Assembly (NCBI GenBank): GCA_018398815.1 | Contig: CM031626.1 | Location: forward strand, 42,094,201-42,158,200 | From: Conus ventricosus | Taxonomy: Eukaryota > Mollusca > Gastropoda > Neogastropoda > Conidae | DNA length: 64,000 nt | Direction: 5' to 3' | Shown here: positions 21,456 through 34,757 of the stretch, in pieces | Layout of the letters: each line of letters starts with the position of its first letter | Position numbering within the stretch: the first letter of the stretch is position 1 | The notes under the pieces: generated by a model | Told to the model about the DNA's origin: nothing | Database searches by the model: none | The model's input: only the letters and a program-made list of their open reading frames with translations | Made by a program: the position numbers and the translations under genes

Positions 21456-22449
21456 TCAAAGGCATGTGTGTTTTTTTAAGACAATACATAGATACAGGTA
21501 GGCAAAACATGGTTTGCATGAACAAGAAAAGCTGTTAGGTAGTTGCACAATAATTATAAGGAGCTGTATTAGATAGCAAACCATATACAGCAGGCTGGCA
21601 AGGTCTGACTGGTGTGCTGGTTTAGATGACAGGGTTGGTCAGTTTATGCCAGAATGTTTTTCAGGAGTCATACTTCCTCTGGTTTTTTTTTAAATTTTCT
21701 TGTTGTTTTTTGTTGGTATTTTTTCTTTAAAATTTTTGCAGTTTGACCTCACAGAAAAACCATAGTGTAGCTTATGTGGTTTTGTCCTCACTGTCTGACA
21801 GCTTTATGAGATACCTGAATTTTGTGGAGAGAAATTTTAAATAAAGGGGTTGGTTGGTTGGTGTGTTAGGTTTGGAGCAGTTTGGGGGGGGGGGGGGGGG
21901 GGGGGAAAGGACCTACATTTTTCTACACCTTAAAGATCTGTGGGGGAAAAAAAGGCTTGGGTTTGTTAACGTTTGATTTGGAAGATGGTCTGTTAAGAAA
22001 AAAAAAAAGGCAAATTAAAAGATTTTGTAGTAGCTGCTGGTGAAGTCTGTTCCTCGCATGGATTGAAAGGTCGGCTGTCAGTTGGGGTCACAAGGGAAGC
22101 AACCCAAGGTCTGACCAGCAGGTCAGGCATCTGCTGTTTTGTGCACTGGGCCATCTTCTGATGTCCTTTCTTGGTGGAGAGCGTATATCAGGGCTTAAAA
22201 TGGTCCGCCATATACTGGATTCCTATCCATGAATAAAAATGTTCCAGACTGCTTGATCGTGAACAGAGGAGTGGATTTCAATTATTTCTTTGTGAAAAAT
22301 GATTGGATATGGGATTGAATGGAAGCAGTTTTGATGAAGGAGAGTTTAGGGAAGTGTCTGAGGAAGATCACAGCACCGGGACATGAAGTGAGTGTGCTTT
22401 CCAAGGGCAAAGGATCATGTGGCTTTGGTTGTTGAGAGTGGCAGGGCTG

Positions 22450-22590
22450 TGTGTGTGTGTGTGTGTTTCATTATGTATGTGTGTTTCACTCTTTGTGTGT
22501 GAGAGAGTGTGTGTGTGTGTGTGTGTTTCATTATGTATGTGTGTTTCACTATATGTGTGTGTGTTTGTGCACATGCATGTTTGTGTGAAG
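22450..22590. repeat. TG microsatellite
   Basis: (TG)n blocks separated by two copies of tttcattatgtatgtgtgtttcact. Confidence 0.9.
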
Positions 22591-23296
22591 TTTTATACCC
22601 CAAAAATGCACGCTCTGTCCATCTGTCCAAGATCCTCTCAAAATTATGTCCAGAACGCACCAAATATTACAGATTTTAGTGGAATTTTTGAAAAAAATAT
22701 CCTGGCAAGAATGCCCCAGGGACTTCCAAGAAGGGTGCATGTTGCACACTTGTGGCTTCGCCCTTTCCTCCCATCCTGCCAAGAACTTTTCCTCCTTTTT
22801 CATTCAGAACCATTATGGTATATGGACTTGTCCAAAAACAACAACAACAAAAATCAGAAGAAGGACAATCGAAAACCTAGGAAGTTGGTCTGCTCGAATT
22901 GTAACATCATGACGAGTGAATTCAACTTTGATTAATCAAAGTGGGTAGCTACTACTATGAGAAAAAGGTTAAAGTTTTGCACAAGTATTTTGTTTCTTAG
23001 CGTGAATTATAAGCAGTCTGTGTGTACATGTTGCTTGGGTATTAAATCCAATTCGGTCTTTAAAAGGTTTGTTGAAACTTTGTTGAGTTTGTGCGGCGAA
23101 TTTTGACGACTGATTTTCAGTCAGACTGATAACATGTTCATTTGTAGAGTGATTTTAGACACAGAGGCATTGTTGGCGTTATCATATCCCATTGTTTGTG
23201 TGTGAAGACAAATCCTGGCTGAGAGTGGAGGTGTTTGCGATGATGCTTCAGTCCCAAGTTTTTTCCTGTGAGTACTTTGATAGTACACTTCGACCA

Positions 23297-23545
23297 TGTT
23301 TACAGATCAGTATTGATTGCAGGTATGATTGATCCGATTCCCTATGGTCTGTGGACAGTGTTTACAGATCAGTATTGATTGCAGGTATGACTGATCCAGT
23401 TCCTATGGTCTGTGGACAATGTTTACAGATCAGTATTGATTGCAGGTATGATTGATCTGATTCCCTATGGTCTGTGGACAGTGTTTACAGATCAGTATTG
23501 ATTGCAGGTATGATTGATCCAGTTCAGTATGGTCTGTGATGGTGA
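23297..23545. repeat. 61-62-bp minisatellite, 4 copies
   Basis: 'tgtttacagatcagtattga' starts at 23297, 23359, 23420 and 23482. Confidence 0.9.
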
Positions 23546-23929
23546 TGTTCTTACCCATGCTGGTAGTGTTTGCAGGGACTGTTGGTCAAAGGATCCAAGC
23601 ATGTGATGGCCTTCATGGAAAACTGTTGGAAGAATTGTCAGGAGAGGGACTTTTTTGTTTTTCACCCGTTTTCCTCGGAAGGGATGGTTGTTGCAAAGGT
23701 ATCACAGGGTCCAGACAAAGCCGAGTGATGTTTCATGGTTGTTACGATTCAGTCAGTGTTTGTTGGCACTGAGTTGCGATTGGTCAGAGTCTGCCGATTG
23801 TTGGCTGGTTGCAGTCTTGCTGTAGGACTGAGGAGGGGAACTATGGTCTGACCGAGCTGACTGGTTTGTGTGGGATTTGTCATTGGCTGCTTGCTTGGGT
23901 TTGAGTTAGGTTACCAGGACAACTTTCGA

Positions 23930-24425
23930 TCGGCTGCAAAGATGGCGTCCGATTTATGATTGGTTTCTCAGAAGAATCACTAGTAAGATTGGAACAGTAA
24001 CCGAGGTGAGTTTTGCCGTGCGATTTTTATGAACACTGACTGATTGGATAGTTGGGCCGGAAAGATGGCGTCCGATTCATGATTGGTTTCTCAGACAAAG
24101 TACTGGTACGATTGGAACAGTAACTGGAGTAAGTTTTGCTGTGCAGTTTTTATGAACACTGACTGATTCGGTAGTTGGGCTCCAAAGATGGGTGTGTGAT
24201 GAATGATTGATTTCTCAGATGAATTACTGGCAAGACTGGTACAGTAACTGGAGCGAGTTTTGCTGTGCAATCTTTTTATGAACACTAACTGATTGGACGT
24301 GGACTGCAAAGATGGGGTCTGATTTATGATAGATTTCTCAGATGGATTAACAGCAAGATGGGTACAGTCACTGCAGTGAGGTTTGCTGTGCCATTTTTTT
24401 ATGAACACTAACTGGTAGACGTCTA
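23930..24425. repeat. ~123-bp tandem repeat, 4 copies
   Basis: Each unit has aaagatgg, then tgattggtttctcag, then 'acagtaactggagtgagttt' and tttatgaacac. Copies start at about 23941, 24064, 24187 and 24311. 24430-26490 is AT-rich with no gene or repeat array that I can support. Confidence 0.85.
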
Positions 24426-26618
24426 GACGTGTGTGGGAGGAGACGTTTGGTGGCGCCATACCTCCTACCCTCCCTCCCAAATTTCTCACAAATTTCACGA
24501 TTTCAGAAATTATTCCTGATCTTCAATCTGAAAGGCAACAAACCGAAAAATGTGCTTTTTTTAATCAGAAAAAATAGGGGTTCAGAGTCATTGTTTTTGT
24601 TTTTTTTCCTCCATAGAGCGAAATGAAAACTTGCCAAGCCCAGTCCAATTGTGTCAGCACTAAATGCATGCACTGAACTGAACCTGTTCTTTGTGTCGGC
24701 CAGTTCAAGTCACTGGCTGTCAGATGATTCCGTTCCAAAGCCAGAGTACTGCTGACACCTCCTGATTCTGGAATGTGGATTCCATGAGGGGAGCAGTTTG
24801 TTATCTGTGTCTCAGAACTGTTTGTCCGTGTTGCTCAGAGGGAACATTTTTGTGCTGGTTACCTTCAGGCTCCTCCTTTCACAGACTAACAGTACTCTTC
24901 ACAGGGTGATAACATGGCTGCCTGTGTGAATACCAGGGCATTAGTCACCTTCTATGACAAATGTGTATATCAAATGATGGGATTTTCATGACGTTCAGCA
25001 TGAGCATTCTAAAGCAGACTCTAGATGTTCCACTAAACACAGTTTTCTTTTCGTAAAAGAAATGAATACATTTTTTGTTTTAATTTGATCCAAGATTTTT
25101 GTGGACAGTTTTAAGATGCTTTGAGCATGTTTGAAAGAGGCTGGGTTTTTTTTTTTAATGTCAATTCAAAAACAAAGAAGGAACAATTCAACTAAAAAAA
25201 CATACACACAAATATGTCAGAAATCAGTTTTGATGAAGTGACAGCCTTGAAATGGTATCCTGCAGTGCACTGGGTTTTGAACATGAATTTGAAAGGAATA
25301 CTGCGAGTGCAGTCTGTTGTATATTTGTCTGTTGCATTGAATCTGAATTTCGTTTTGTAAGAGAGTTTGATAGAGGTGGAGGGGAGATTGAAGAAGGGGG
25401 TTGGGGGTGGGTGCAATGCATTTTGCAAGAACCATCATTTTTTTTCATGATCAATCATGTTGCAACTGTGCCTTCTTGACATGCTTTTGTTGTTGTTTTT
25501 TAACTGTCGCCTTTGAAATGTAATGGATTTCATGTTGCTACATTAACACACATGTAGATATACTTGTTTTCCACCAAGGGTACATTTTTCAAGCGGCTTT
25601 GTTCATAGCAGTACATTTGAATTATCTTGCTTATTGTCTGAGGGTATATAATTCATGCTATATGTACTTTTTTTTCTGTACATGTGTAGCTCATGCTTCT
25701 TCACCTTGATGTAATTAACACATTTGTCATATTTGTCATTATTTCTGTTTCTCGTTTGGCAAAGCCACTGTCACTAGATTCAGTTCCCTGTATCGATTTC
25801 TTATCTTTAAAGACTGTTTTATAAAGTATTTTTGTCTATGTCCATTGTTAATATTTTCCTCCCAATTACAAAGGTTCTCCACCATCAAAGACAGGATTTT
25901 TTTTTTTTTTTTTTAATATGTACGTCTTCAACTGAGTAATATAATAATTACCTCCCAGTGAAGATTCTTCTCCTTTAAGGCATTTCTATTTGAAATGTTT
26001 TTATCCCTATAACAGCCTCCCTCTCATTTTTTAGGAAAACATTTTGTCTTCTTCTATTTTCCATGGGCTGTCACATTTTTGTTTTATAATGAAAAATATT
26101 TCCTATTCCATGTTGCAGAGATAGTTTTTTTTTCAATACATTTTTTTTTAATGAGTTAGTTCTGTCTTCAGCCTTATTACATTGGCTGCCTTGCTTTTAG
26201 TATAATTTTTTTTTTCAATAAAACATTTCTGTTTACAACCATATCACTTACACACCTCTCAATGAAGGCTACCTGACATTAAAAATATTTTTTTCCCATT
26301 TACTCTTGATTTACCTCGTATCGGAGTATGCCTGTCTTTTAAGGATAAGGATTGGTGGAGATTGTTATGGAGAAGGACCACTGCACACAGGTCTTTGATA
26401 GTTTTCTTGGAAGTAGTGTGTGGATTCATCACCCAGCTGTGCTTCCTTAATCCACCGAGTAGTGACGAAGAATTCCTTGAAATGCGGAGATCTTGCCCCT
26501 TCTGATGTCAAGGGTTCCGTGTTCCAACCTCAGCGTGTGCAAATTGTGGATGCCGGAGCTGGAGAGCTGCCAGTTCACAGTTAAATCGTCGTTCAGGGAA
26601 GGAGAGAATAAACCAACT

Positions 26619-26850
26619 GCTGTGGCGCGGTGGTTAGTGTTGCGGATTCCCCTCTGGGAGGTTGTGGGTTCGATTCCGGTCAGCGCCTTTTATTTGTGAG
26701 AGTTTTCAGACTGGACCGACACGTTTCCAGTATAGAGTTTGTTATGGGGACTCAGTTTGGAAGACTGGAAAAAACAGCACAGTCAGTTTTCATCTATGTA
26801 ATGGATGCTTCTCCAAGAGTGTCGCTCACAATTTCTGATCAACACTGCAG
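26619..26850 (+). mobile_element. tRNA-like SINE (family 2), copy C
   Basis: This is the best-preserved head of the family: gctgtggcgcggtggttag (A box) and gggttcgattccggtcagcg (B box). The body contains ttttcagactgg...ccagtatagag and ends aatggatgcttctccaagag followed by gtcgctcac. It pairs with copies A and B. The tRNA-like head does not fold into a complete cloverleaf. Confidence 0.75.
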
Positions 26851-27877
26851 GTGCCTGAATTTCTTGGGCATGGTTGATGCCAGGATATTATGAAAGTAAG
26901 TGTAGAATACAGCTCTGTCGTGTAGTGCTAGATCGTGATAGATTTTCACAGCATGATCATGATCCTCATCCTCATTGATCTGCATGAAAGTTTTTTCTTA
27001 AAGAGAGAAAAAAAAACCATCCTCACCCTTTGCTAACATTCCGGTGCGCTCAATCAAAGGCATTCAGCACTTCCTGTGATCTGATTGACGCTCTGACTGC
27101 CTCCTGTTAGCAGGTTGGCCATGCGTTTGCCGTGTCGCTGTTGATATTGTCACACTGTCAAGTTTGAAGTGCACACAGTCTGTAGTTCATTCACAGGGTA
27201 AAGGCTATGTGCAGACTGGGGGGGCCGCCCTTGCTGAACAGCAGACAAAAAGAAGCTGGTTTTATATAGTTACCCGAAAGGGCAATCCGGTCATTTGAAC
27301 AATTCTTTCAGGACGCATGGTGACTATGGTGCCCAGAAGTGGTGAAGTGATTTGGGTGAACAGTCAGGACTCCAGATGAAATGAATGAAAGGAACTTCAG
27401 ACATTGTGAGATACTGATCCTGTTGCCTGGAGATCCATGATCAAATGTTAGAGTTCCAGTCCCCGCTAGCTCCAAAGCGTGGAAACTGGCCGTTTCACTG
27501 ACCTTGTTGATGTGGTGGTGTTCTGGTGGTGTCTGGTTGTGTGTGTCCATTGTTCTGGAGTGGTGGTCCCTGTCTGCTGTATCGTCTGAGGTGGGTTGAA
27601 TGTAGCTGGACATTCTGTGGAACTTCTCTGTCTCACTGGTTGGCGTTTCTTCATGTCTTTCATCACTGTGTGCCTATCTGCCACCCTCCCTGGCAGGGGG
27701 AGTCTGCTTAAAGGGCTGACCTTCACTCCTTTGGTCTTGGACGAGTGTGTGTATGTGTGTGCGTGTGTGTGTGTGATATTCTCACAGTGTCCCTCATGTT
27801 GTGAAAGAGAAGGGCAAGGGACAGACATGCTGTCATTTGATGATTTGATGTTGCACTAGCTCTCTCCTGAACATTAA

Positions 27878-28266
27878 CTCTTTCAGTCCTACTTTTCTAT
27901 GAACCATCACTTCCTCTTGTTCCTAAATTCTTATAATACGAGTATTCCGTTCATTCCTGGCTTTAGAGAAAGAAAAAAAGTGTAAAGTGAGAACTGCCAC
28001 GTATACCGGCCAGAATTGAGCAGCGACCACTTTCCCATGCTGTAGGGGCCGTCTGGCATCCATTCCATTCATAAACACTGCCCTTCAAGTGACCCGGTCA
28101 TGACGTGTACTGATGACGCGACTCACGCGAAGTTCAAAGCGCTTACCGCGAGAATTGATTTTCCAGGCTGCAGGTAAGAAAGGAGGGATTTTGTGCTGCC
28201 CGGTTTTCCGGGCTGCAGGAAGGAAGGGTTAGGATTTCTGCAAACCGGGTTGTAGGGATGAAAGCG
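27878..28266. mobile_element. TTAA-flanked MITE (piggyBac-like)
   Basis: A 389-bp segment flanked on both sides by TTAA (27874-27877 and 28267-28270). The left terminus CTCTTTCAGTCCTA matches the inverted right terminus CGCTTTCATCCCTA at 11 of 14 positions. There is no internal ORF of note. TTAA target duplication plus short TIRs is the signature of piggyBac-type non-autonomous elements. The internal sequence near 28150-28240 has two similar ccggtt/gctgcagg blocks. Confidence 0.6.
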
Positions 28267-28439
28267 TTAACATTCTTCAGATTCTGGTCAAGACAGACAG
28301 GAGTACAGATCGTGGGATATTAATAAAGTCAAGGAGGACAAAGTTCTTTATTTACAAAGCACTAACATGTGTTTTTACACCTGATAAGCCCCATGTGTAA
28401 GCAAGCAAGATGAAAGTTGAACCAAGAATGAGAGAGGGT

Positions 28440-29145
28440 TCTTGAAAGAATCGGTAGAGGTGGCTGTCTCCTCAAGAGGTGAAGGCTCTGACTCGGTACA
28501 GAGGTGGCTGTCTCCTTAAGAGGCGAAGGCTCTGACTCAGTACAGAGGTGGCTGTCTCCTCAAGAGGCAAAGGCTCTGACTCAGTACTGAGATGGCCGTC
28601 TCCTCAAGAGGCAAAGGCTCTGACTCAGTACAGAGGTGGCTGTCTCCTCAAGAGGTGAAGGCTCTGACTCAGTACTGGCTGTCTCCTCAAGAGGCAAGGC
28701 TCTGACTCAGTACAGAGGTGGCTGTCTCCTCAAGAGGCAAAGGCTCTGACTCAGTACAGAGGTGGCTGTCTCCTCAAGAGGTGAAGGCTCTGACTCAGTA
28801 CAGAGGTGGCTGTCTCCTCAAGAGGTGAAGGCTCTGACTCAGTACAGAGATGGCTGTCTCCTCAAGAGGCAAAGGCTCTGACTTAGTGCAGAGATGGCTG
28901 TCTCCTCAAGAGGTGAAGGCTCTGACTCAGTACAGAGATGGCTGTCTCCTTAAGAGGCGAAGGCTCTGACTTAGTACAGAGATGGCTGTCTCCTGAAGAG
29001 GCGAAGGCTCTGACTCAGTACAGAGATGGCTGTCTCCTTAAGAGGTGAAGGCTCCGACTTAGTACAGAGGCTGTCTCCTTAAGAAGCAAAGGCTCTGACT
29101 CAGTACAGAGATGGCTGTCTCCTCAAGAGGCAAAGGCTTAAGCCA
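28440..29145. repeat. 44-bp minisatellite, about 16 copies
   Basis: 'tggctgtctcctcaagaggt' plus gaaggctctgactcagtacagagg repeats, with g/a and c/t variation and a few shortened units. 29150-34690 contains no gene that I can support; it has scattered TG/CA stretches (32700-32740), poly-T and a G run at about 31728-31743. Confidence 0.95.
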
Positions 29146-32100
29146 GTCGAACAGTTAGCAACAGTACAGTTATGGCAGCACCTTTCCCCCCACTGGGTGA
29201 TGGCCCTTTAAGAGGGCCTCTGCTGGTTTGCTTGGCTGAGCGATAATAAAACTGAAATGAAAAGCATATTTGAATGTGACAGGTGCTGAGGTAGGACGTG
29301 TGCAGAAACACAATGTAGCTGCCAACCTTCTGGAGTCAACATTCAGGGGATGAAAGGGAGTGCAGAGAAGGGATTTTTTTTTTTTTTTGACTGAAAACAT
29401 TTCACACTCACTCCTTCGGCCTCCTCAATGTTGTGTTTCAGTTGACAAATGTGGATTTAAAAAGAAAATGCATATTCCGTACATATAATTGCCAACATCC
29501 ACATACCATCACTAAGGCTTGTTCTGCGACACTTTTATCATCCCTAGTCAAAAATAACCCTGCATTTTTATTTTTTGTTAAATTCAGGAGGGTTGGCAGC
29601 CCTGTCTCTTTGTCTTTCATGTGTTACTATAACGAATTTAACTGCAAGATCAATTCCTGACTTTATTCTGAAGACAACATTGACCAGAAAGTGCTTCCAG
29701 AGCCGGCAGCCATCTTATATCTTGATTGTCTTGTGTTGCCTTTTCTGTTTCTCCAAATGTCTTGTCTTCCAGTGATTTGCTTTTTCGTGTGTTTTTTTTT
29801 TAAATCTTAACACGCACACCCACTTCTCATAAGCTGGTCTTTAGATGAGCAGCGTAGATTTTGCAACGACTGTCAATTTTAGTTTTCTCCTTCTTGTTTT
29901 TTATCTTTGGTCTAATGCCTTGATGTGAACAGTTGTACATGATATTAGAAACAGAGATGGCATATTTCTCAGCAGCTTTAAGTTGTCTACTGATGTCTTG
30001 CAAACTACGATTCTGCCTCAAACTCTGCAGTCATTGGCGTTTGCTGTGTGTTTATTGAACGTGTTATGTGACTCCGAGGGCTTGCTTTTTTGTCATAAAG
30101 GCCATTTTCATGTGTAGTGTCAAACAAAAAAGTAGGTGTAAGAAAGTATGAAAGAGTTTTGCTGGTCTCCTTGGAATCTCTTCTTGCCATATTGACTTCT
30201 CGTGTTGGCCAGATTTGTAACGCTATGTAGTTAGCGAGGGCATGCGCTTTGTATTTGTGTGCGAGTGTGCGTGTGTTCATACCATGTCAGGCAGCAGCTT
30301 CATCTTCTTTGTAACCTTTGGCTGTTTGTTTTGTTTCCTGATGTAATTTTGTTTTTCTGGATCTTGACTGGTATAGGTATTTGTTGTTTGTTTGTTCTTC
30401 AGGGTCAAGAAGCATGTTGAGTGGACATTAGACCTAACCTCTTGATTGCCCCCTCCCCTCCCCCTTCCCCAGAAGCCCTTCTTCATATTCATAAGTTCCA
30501 ATTTTGTCCTGAGAATTACTCAGCTGAAGACGAGTGTTCAAACACACTTCAGTCAGGGAGCCGATTCATTTGCATCGATTACACATGACCTATGAAACCC
30601 AACCGCTGTGCAGTTTTGGTTCCCCACCCCTCTTGTCAGTGGTGGTCAACAAAGCAGCGGCTGCTGTGTGTCACAGGTCTTGTGACGCTTGTACACTCAA
30701 AGGGGGCATTTCTGACAGCTTTTGCCATAAGTTTGTAGGCAGTTGACTGACATGTTCAGAAAAGCATTTACCTTGAATTGGTGTGTGACAAGAAGGCATG
30801 AAGTGTGGCGACTCATTGATGGGGGCGAGAGAGAGTGGGGGTCTTGAGAATAATAGATGTGCCTTGGTTTCCATCATCGTTCTGTCTACATGTCAGTTTG
30901 CACGGTGTTCGTCGTCTCTGTGCTGTTCTTACAACAGAGTTGAGCAGAAGTCAGCTTTTGCTCCGGCATGTAGGACTATCAAAGGGAACTAATTCTCAAA
31001 GAGCTTAACACCACCACTTGAGCAGAAAAGGACAGCACAAGTGTATTCACTATTCCTGGTGACAAGTAGTCAGGCTCTGTTTCGGACTCGACTTCCAGGC
31101 TGTTGTTATGACACGTAACATACTAACGGTCATTGTGTACCAGACATGAAACATATTATCAGCCATTGTGCACCAAGTTACCATGGATTTTCGGTCATTG
31201 TTTACATTTTCATGGCTGGGAGTAGTTCCGTATTATACGGATTTCCGTTTAGGCGATTTTCTTTCCACATTTGCACTTCGATGGATGCGTGCGCGCTGGT
31301 TCTCCGATCCATGTTTTTTTACTTGGAAATAGTTTGAACTATATTGTACTGAGAAGTATGACATTCAGGGCTTGTGTCAAAGGAGGACGCAGTAAACTGT
31401 CTTTGAATGTCGAGTTTGTGTCGGCGTCTGGGGGGCAAAGCCTCCAGCAGGACATTGCTCCTGCTGCCCACCAGGGGCCTTAAGTGGCCGCCATGGACCC
31501 CCGGCCACAAACTTTCCAGTGTTAAAAACATTTCTCGCTGCCGCTTGTTGTTTTTTTTGTTAGTTTTTGTTTTTCGTGAGTAATCAGTAATGCACAATTT
31601 TTTTTTAAAAAGTGAAAATCATGTCACATTTGAAAGTAGTGATGAATCAAAATTTCTCTTACATGTGTAGTATACATGAATGTTTTGGATGGTTTGGGGC
31701 TGGATATGTGTGTGTGTATGGGTGGAGGGGGGGGGGGGGGGGGAGGAAGGGGAAAGGGGAGGCCCAGACACTGGGTTGATTTAATCTCAAACCAAAAGCT
31801 ACCAAGAGCGACATACATTCCAGTTATCAGTTTGTGCTCCTATTCATCGCACATTCCCAAATCAGATGTTTTACTTTTATTCTTTGTAAATCCTGAACTT
31901 AACGGGCACGAAGGGAGAAAAAAAAGCGCTGATGAACCAGCCCAGCACAGCGTTCTATTCATTTCCATTCTGTTGTGTTTGACTTCCCACATTTGGAGAG
32001 AACGGTGCTGATACGTCCTGTTCCCGTTTGGTTCGTTTAGTTTTAGCTAGTTGCAGCTTTTTTCCTTAATTCTTTTTAAAATGTTGTTGTAAATATATTC

Positions 32101-34696
32101 TTGATGAGAGTGTTGAATGTGTTTTTGAATGGCGTTTCCAAATTGCTGTCCTTTTAAATCCGATTGACCAGAGCTGGTGATGACTATTTTTGTACGCATG
32201 TTATTTCTGATGAACGTAGTTATGTGTGTTGCTACAATATTTGGTGAACAGCTTTTTTGTCCGTTGCTGGCATCGTTTTTGTACATGCACAGGCTTCTTA
32301 CCAGAAAAACAGATTATTAAAGCAGTGTGGTTTTGCGTCTGTGTGTGTTTTTGTAGGTATGGTTCAAGTGAGAGAGAGAGAGAATGTAAGTGTGTTTTTG
32401 TGTGTGCATTTCATTCTCTGCTTTTTGTTGTCCCCTTTCCTCTGTAGCTTTTTATTTCTCGTGAATGCAAACCAGTTTACATTGTATATAAGCAACACAC
32501 TGCATGCTAAAGTCACAGAGCTGCCACCCACTGTTTAAATTGTGACTGGATTTTACCCAGCGTTTAGTAACTGTCATCATGGAAGTAAAATGGTCACATC
32601 TCAAAGACTACTAAATGAACCGCTTGCTTTAGCGTTTAAGACTTATTTCTATTGATGAAATTATAACCTCGTAAACCCTTATGATTTTCACTTGCAGAGT
32701 CTTGTACACACACACATACGCACACACAGATATGTATTTATATCTAAACCTAAGACAACTTTGGAATTGTGTGTTTCGAAACTTACATCTGTGTAACTAT
32801 GATGGGTTTGTGTATATGTTGCCAGTATCAATCTGCACAATCACTTCCTCTCCTCCTTCCTCCCAAACACATTCTTTCTCAAACAGCTAGTATGCTGTTA
32901 AACATATGCATTAATGTTCATTTGTTTGTATCAATCTTTGTAGTACACATCCCCACACATACACTTTCAATCTGCTATCATGCTAGTGCACATCAAATTT
33001 ACATCAAATTTCCAAACATTTTAATAACTTTTACAGAAAAAAATCTCAATCAGAAAACTCTCCAACAACTCTTCCAGTTCACAAACGGACTCTAATGATT
33101 GACTGCAAGCAAAATGAATAGCCAGAATGAATGAAGATGCATCAGTGTATGCAACAATGTGTGCTGAAATTAGTTCAAAGCCTACCACGGAGTTGTGTTC
33201 CACCTTCATCACTAAAAATCTCTCAATCAGTGAAGGTGCCATTCCATTTTTCCAGCCTGTACTGTTGAGATGACGGCTCATACCAGCAAACAACAAACAA
33301 CAACAAAAGCGAACAACAACAACAACAAAAAAACCTTCCACCCCACCATGTGTGACAGCAACGCACACACAAGAATGAAAGTGCCATCACTGCTGTGGAC
33401 ATGTGCTGTGTCATTTCCAGTTAACTCCCTTGACATGCTTCTCTGTAACTATTTCAAGACGATCCTAGCATGCTGGGGTTATCTTTAGGACGACATGGCG
33501 GCGTTTACTGTAAGGCAGCTGACCGTGAGATTCAAGAGACGAAAGAGTCTGAATATCATCTAACAAAGCAGGCACGCAGTACAAAACAGTTTGACAGTTC
33601 TCTGGAGAGAATCTTAGTATACAAACTTATCAGCATGTATCAGTAAGTGAAATATAAAGCTGCCAAGACATGCGGTCATGTTTCCATAATTTCAGTCTGG
33701 GCGACTCGCTGCCATTTCAGTTTTCAACTGTGCTTGCTCCATGTCAAACGTGCTGTTCAGCTTACACAGCGCTGCCAGTTTGGACAGCACGTGTCGACAG
33801 GTGGAACACAGTGGCTTCCTTGCTTGTCTCTCTTTGTATCAAGGCTCTCACTTGCCTGCAAATTTCGCTGGGAGACAATACTGTTACAAAGTCTCATGTA
33901 AACTTCTTCGCAAGGTGGGCACCGCTTTTTGCCTACAGGGATAAATGTAAACCTGTTCGAAACGATGAATAGTCACCACTTTGTCGACCAGGATGAAAGC
34001 AAAATCATACTGCGTTTTGATGTCGAGCATTGTTAAGACTCGGCAGAAGCGAAAACATTAGACGAAAGCTGTAGGAGTGAAGGGACCTGGTTGTGGGTGG
34101 ACAGAGAGGTGGGTGATGCACCATGTGACGCTCCGATGTTCATCAAACTGCACCAATTTCAAAGAAGCCTCATAACGTTTGTGGGGCCGGGAACGCATGC
34201 TTGTTGAACCCCCACAGAACTGAGCAATTTTTCTTTTCTTTTCTTCTATGGAACCCCTCTGTCTACTGGTGGCGACTGCGTCAGAGTATGGTAACTCAAG
34301 AAACAGAGGTGAGGAAAAAGAAAAAAAAGATACAGCTTCCACGGTTTCTTGAACATGGTGGAACATAGACAGCTGAATACTGAAAACATAAAGAGTGCCC
34401 ACATTACCACATAAACACCAGGCCTTTCAAGACTTCCTCACATCGCCATACATCGACGGAGAGAGAGAGAGAGAGAGGAACTCGACATGGCATGAACTGG
34501 CCACAATGTCAATAGTACCTGTCTGATTGCAACAATACCACACCCAGGATTTCAAACAAAACAAAACAGAAAAAAAAGAAAAAGCACCAACAGCAAAAAC
34601 AAAATGCTTCAATCAAAAAATAGTCCTGTCAACAATTAACAGGTGATGGGAGCTGGCATTATGATTGGTTTCAATGTAGACACGTTTTTAGAACGG

Positions 34697-34757
34697 TTCT
34701 TTACAGGCTGTGGCTGATTATGGCACCTCCTGTAACGCTGGGTTTCAGGAACTAGTT
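34697..34757. repeat. 63-bp repeat unit, left of LINE
   Basis: One partial unit (gtggctgattatggcacctc...ggaactagttaa). Its continuation is found after the LINE at 35999. Confidence 0.85.

Noticed and set aside
34058..34402. 114-codon - strand frame near the LINE
   Set aside because: No recognisable domain, composition like the surrounding non-coding DNA.
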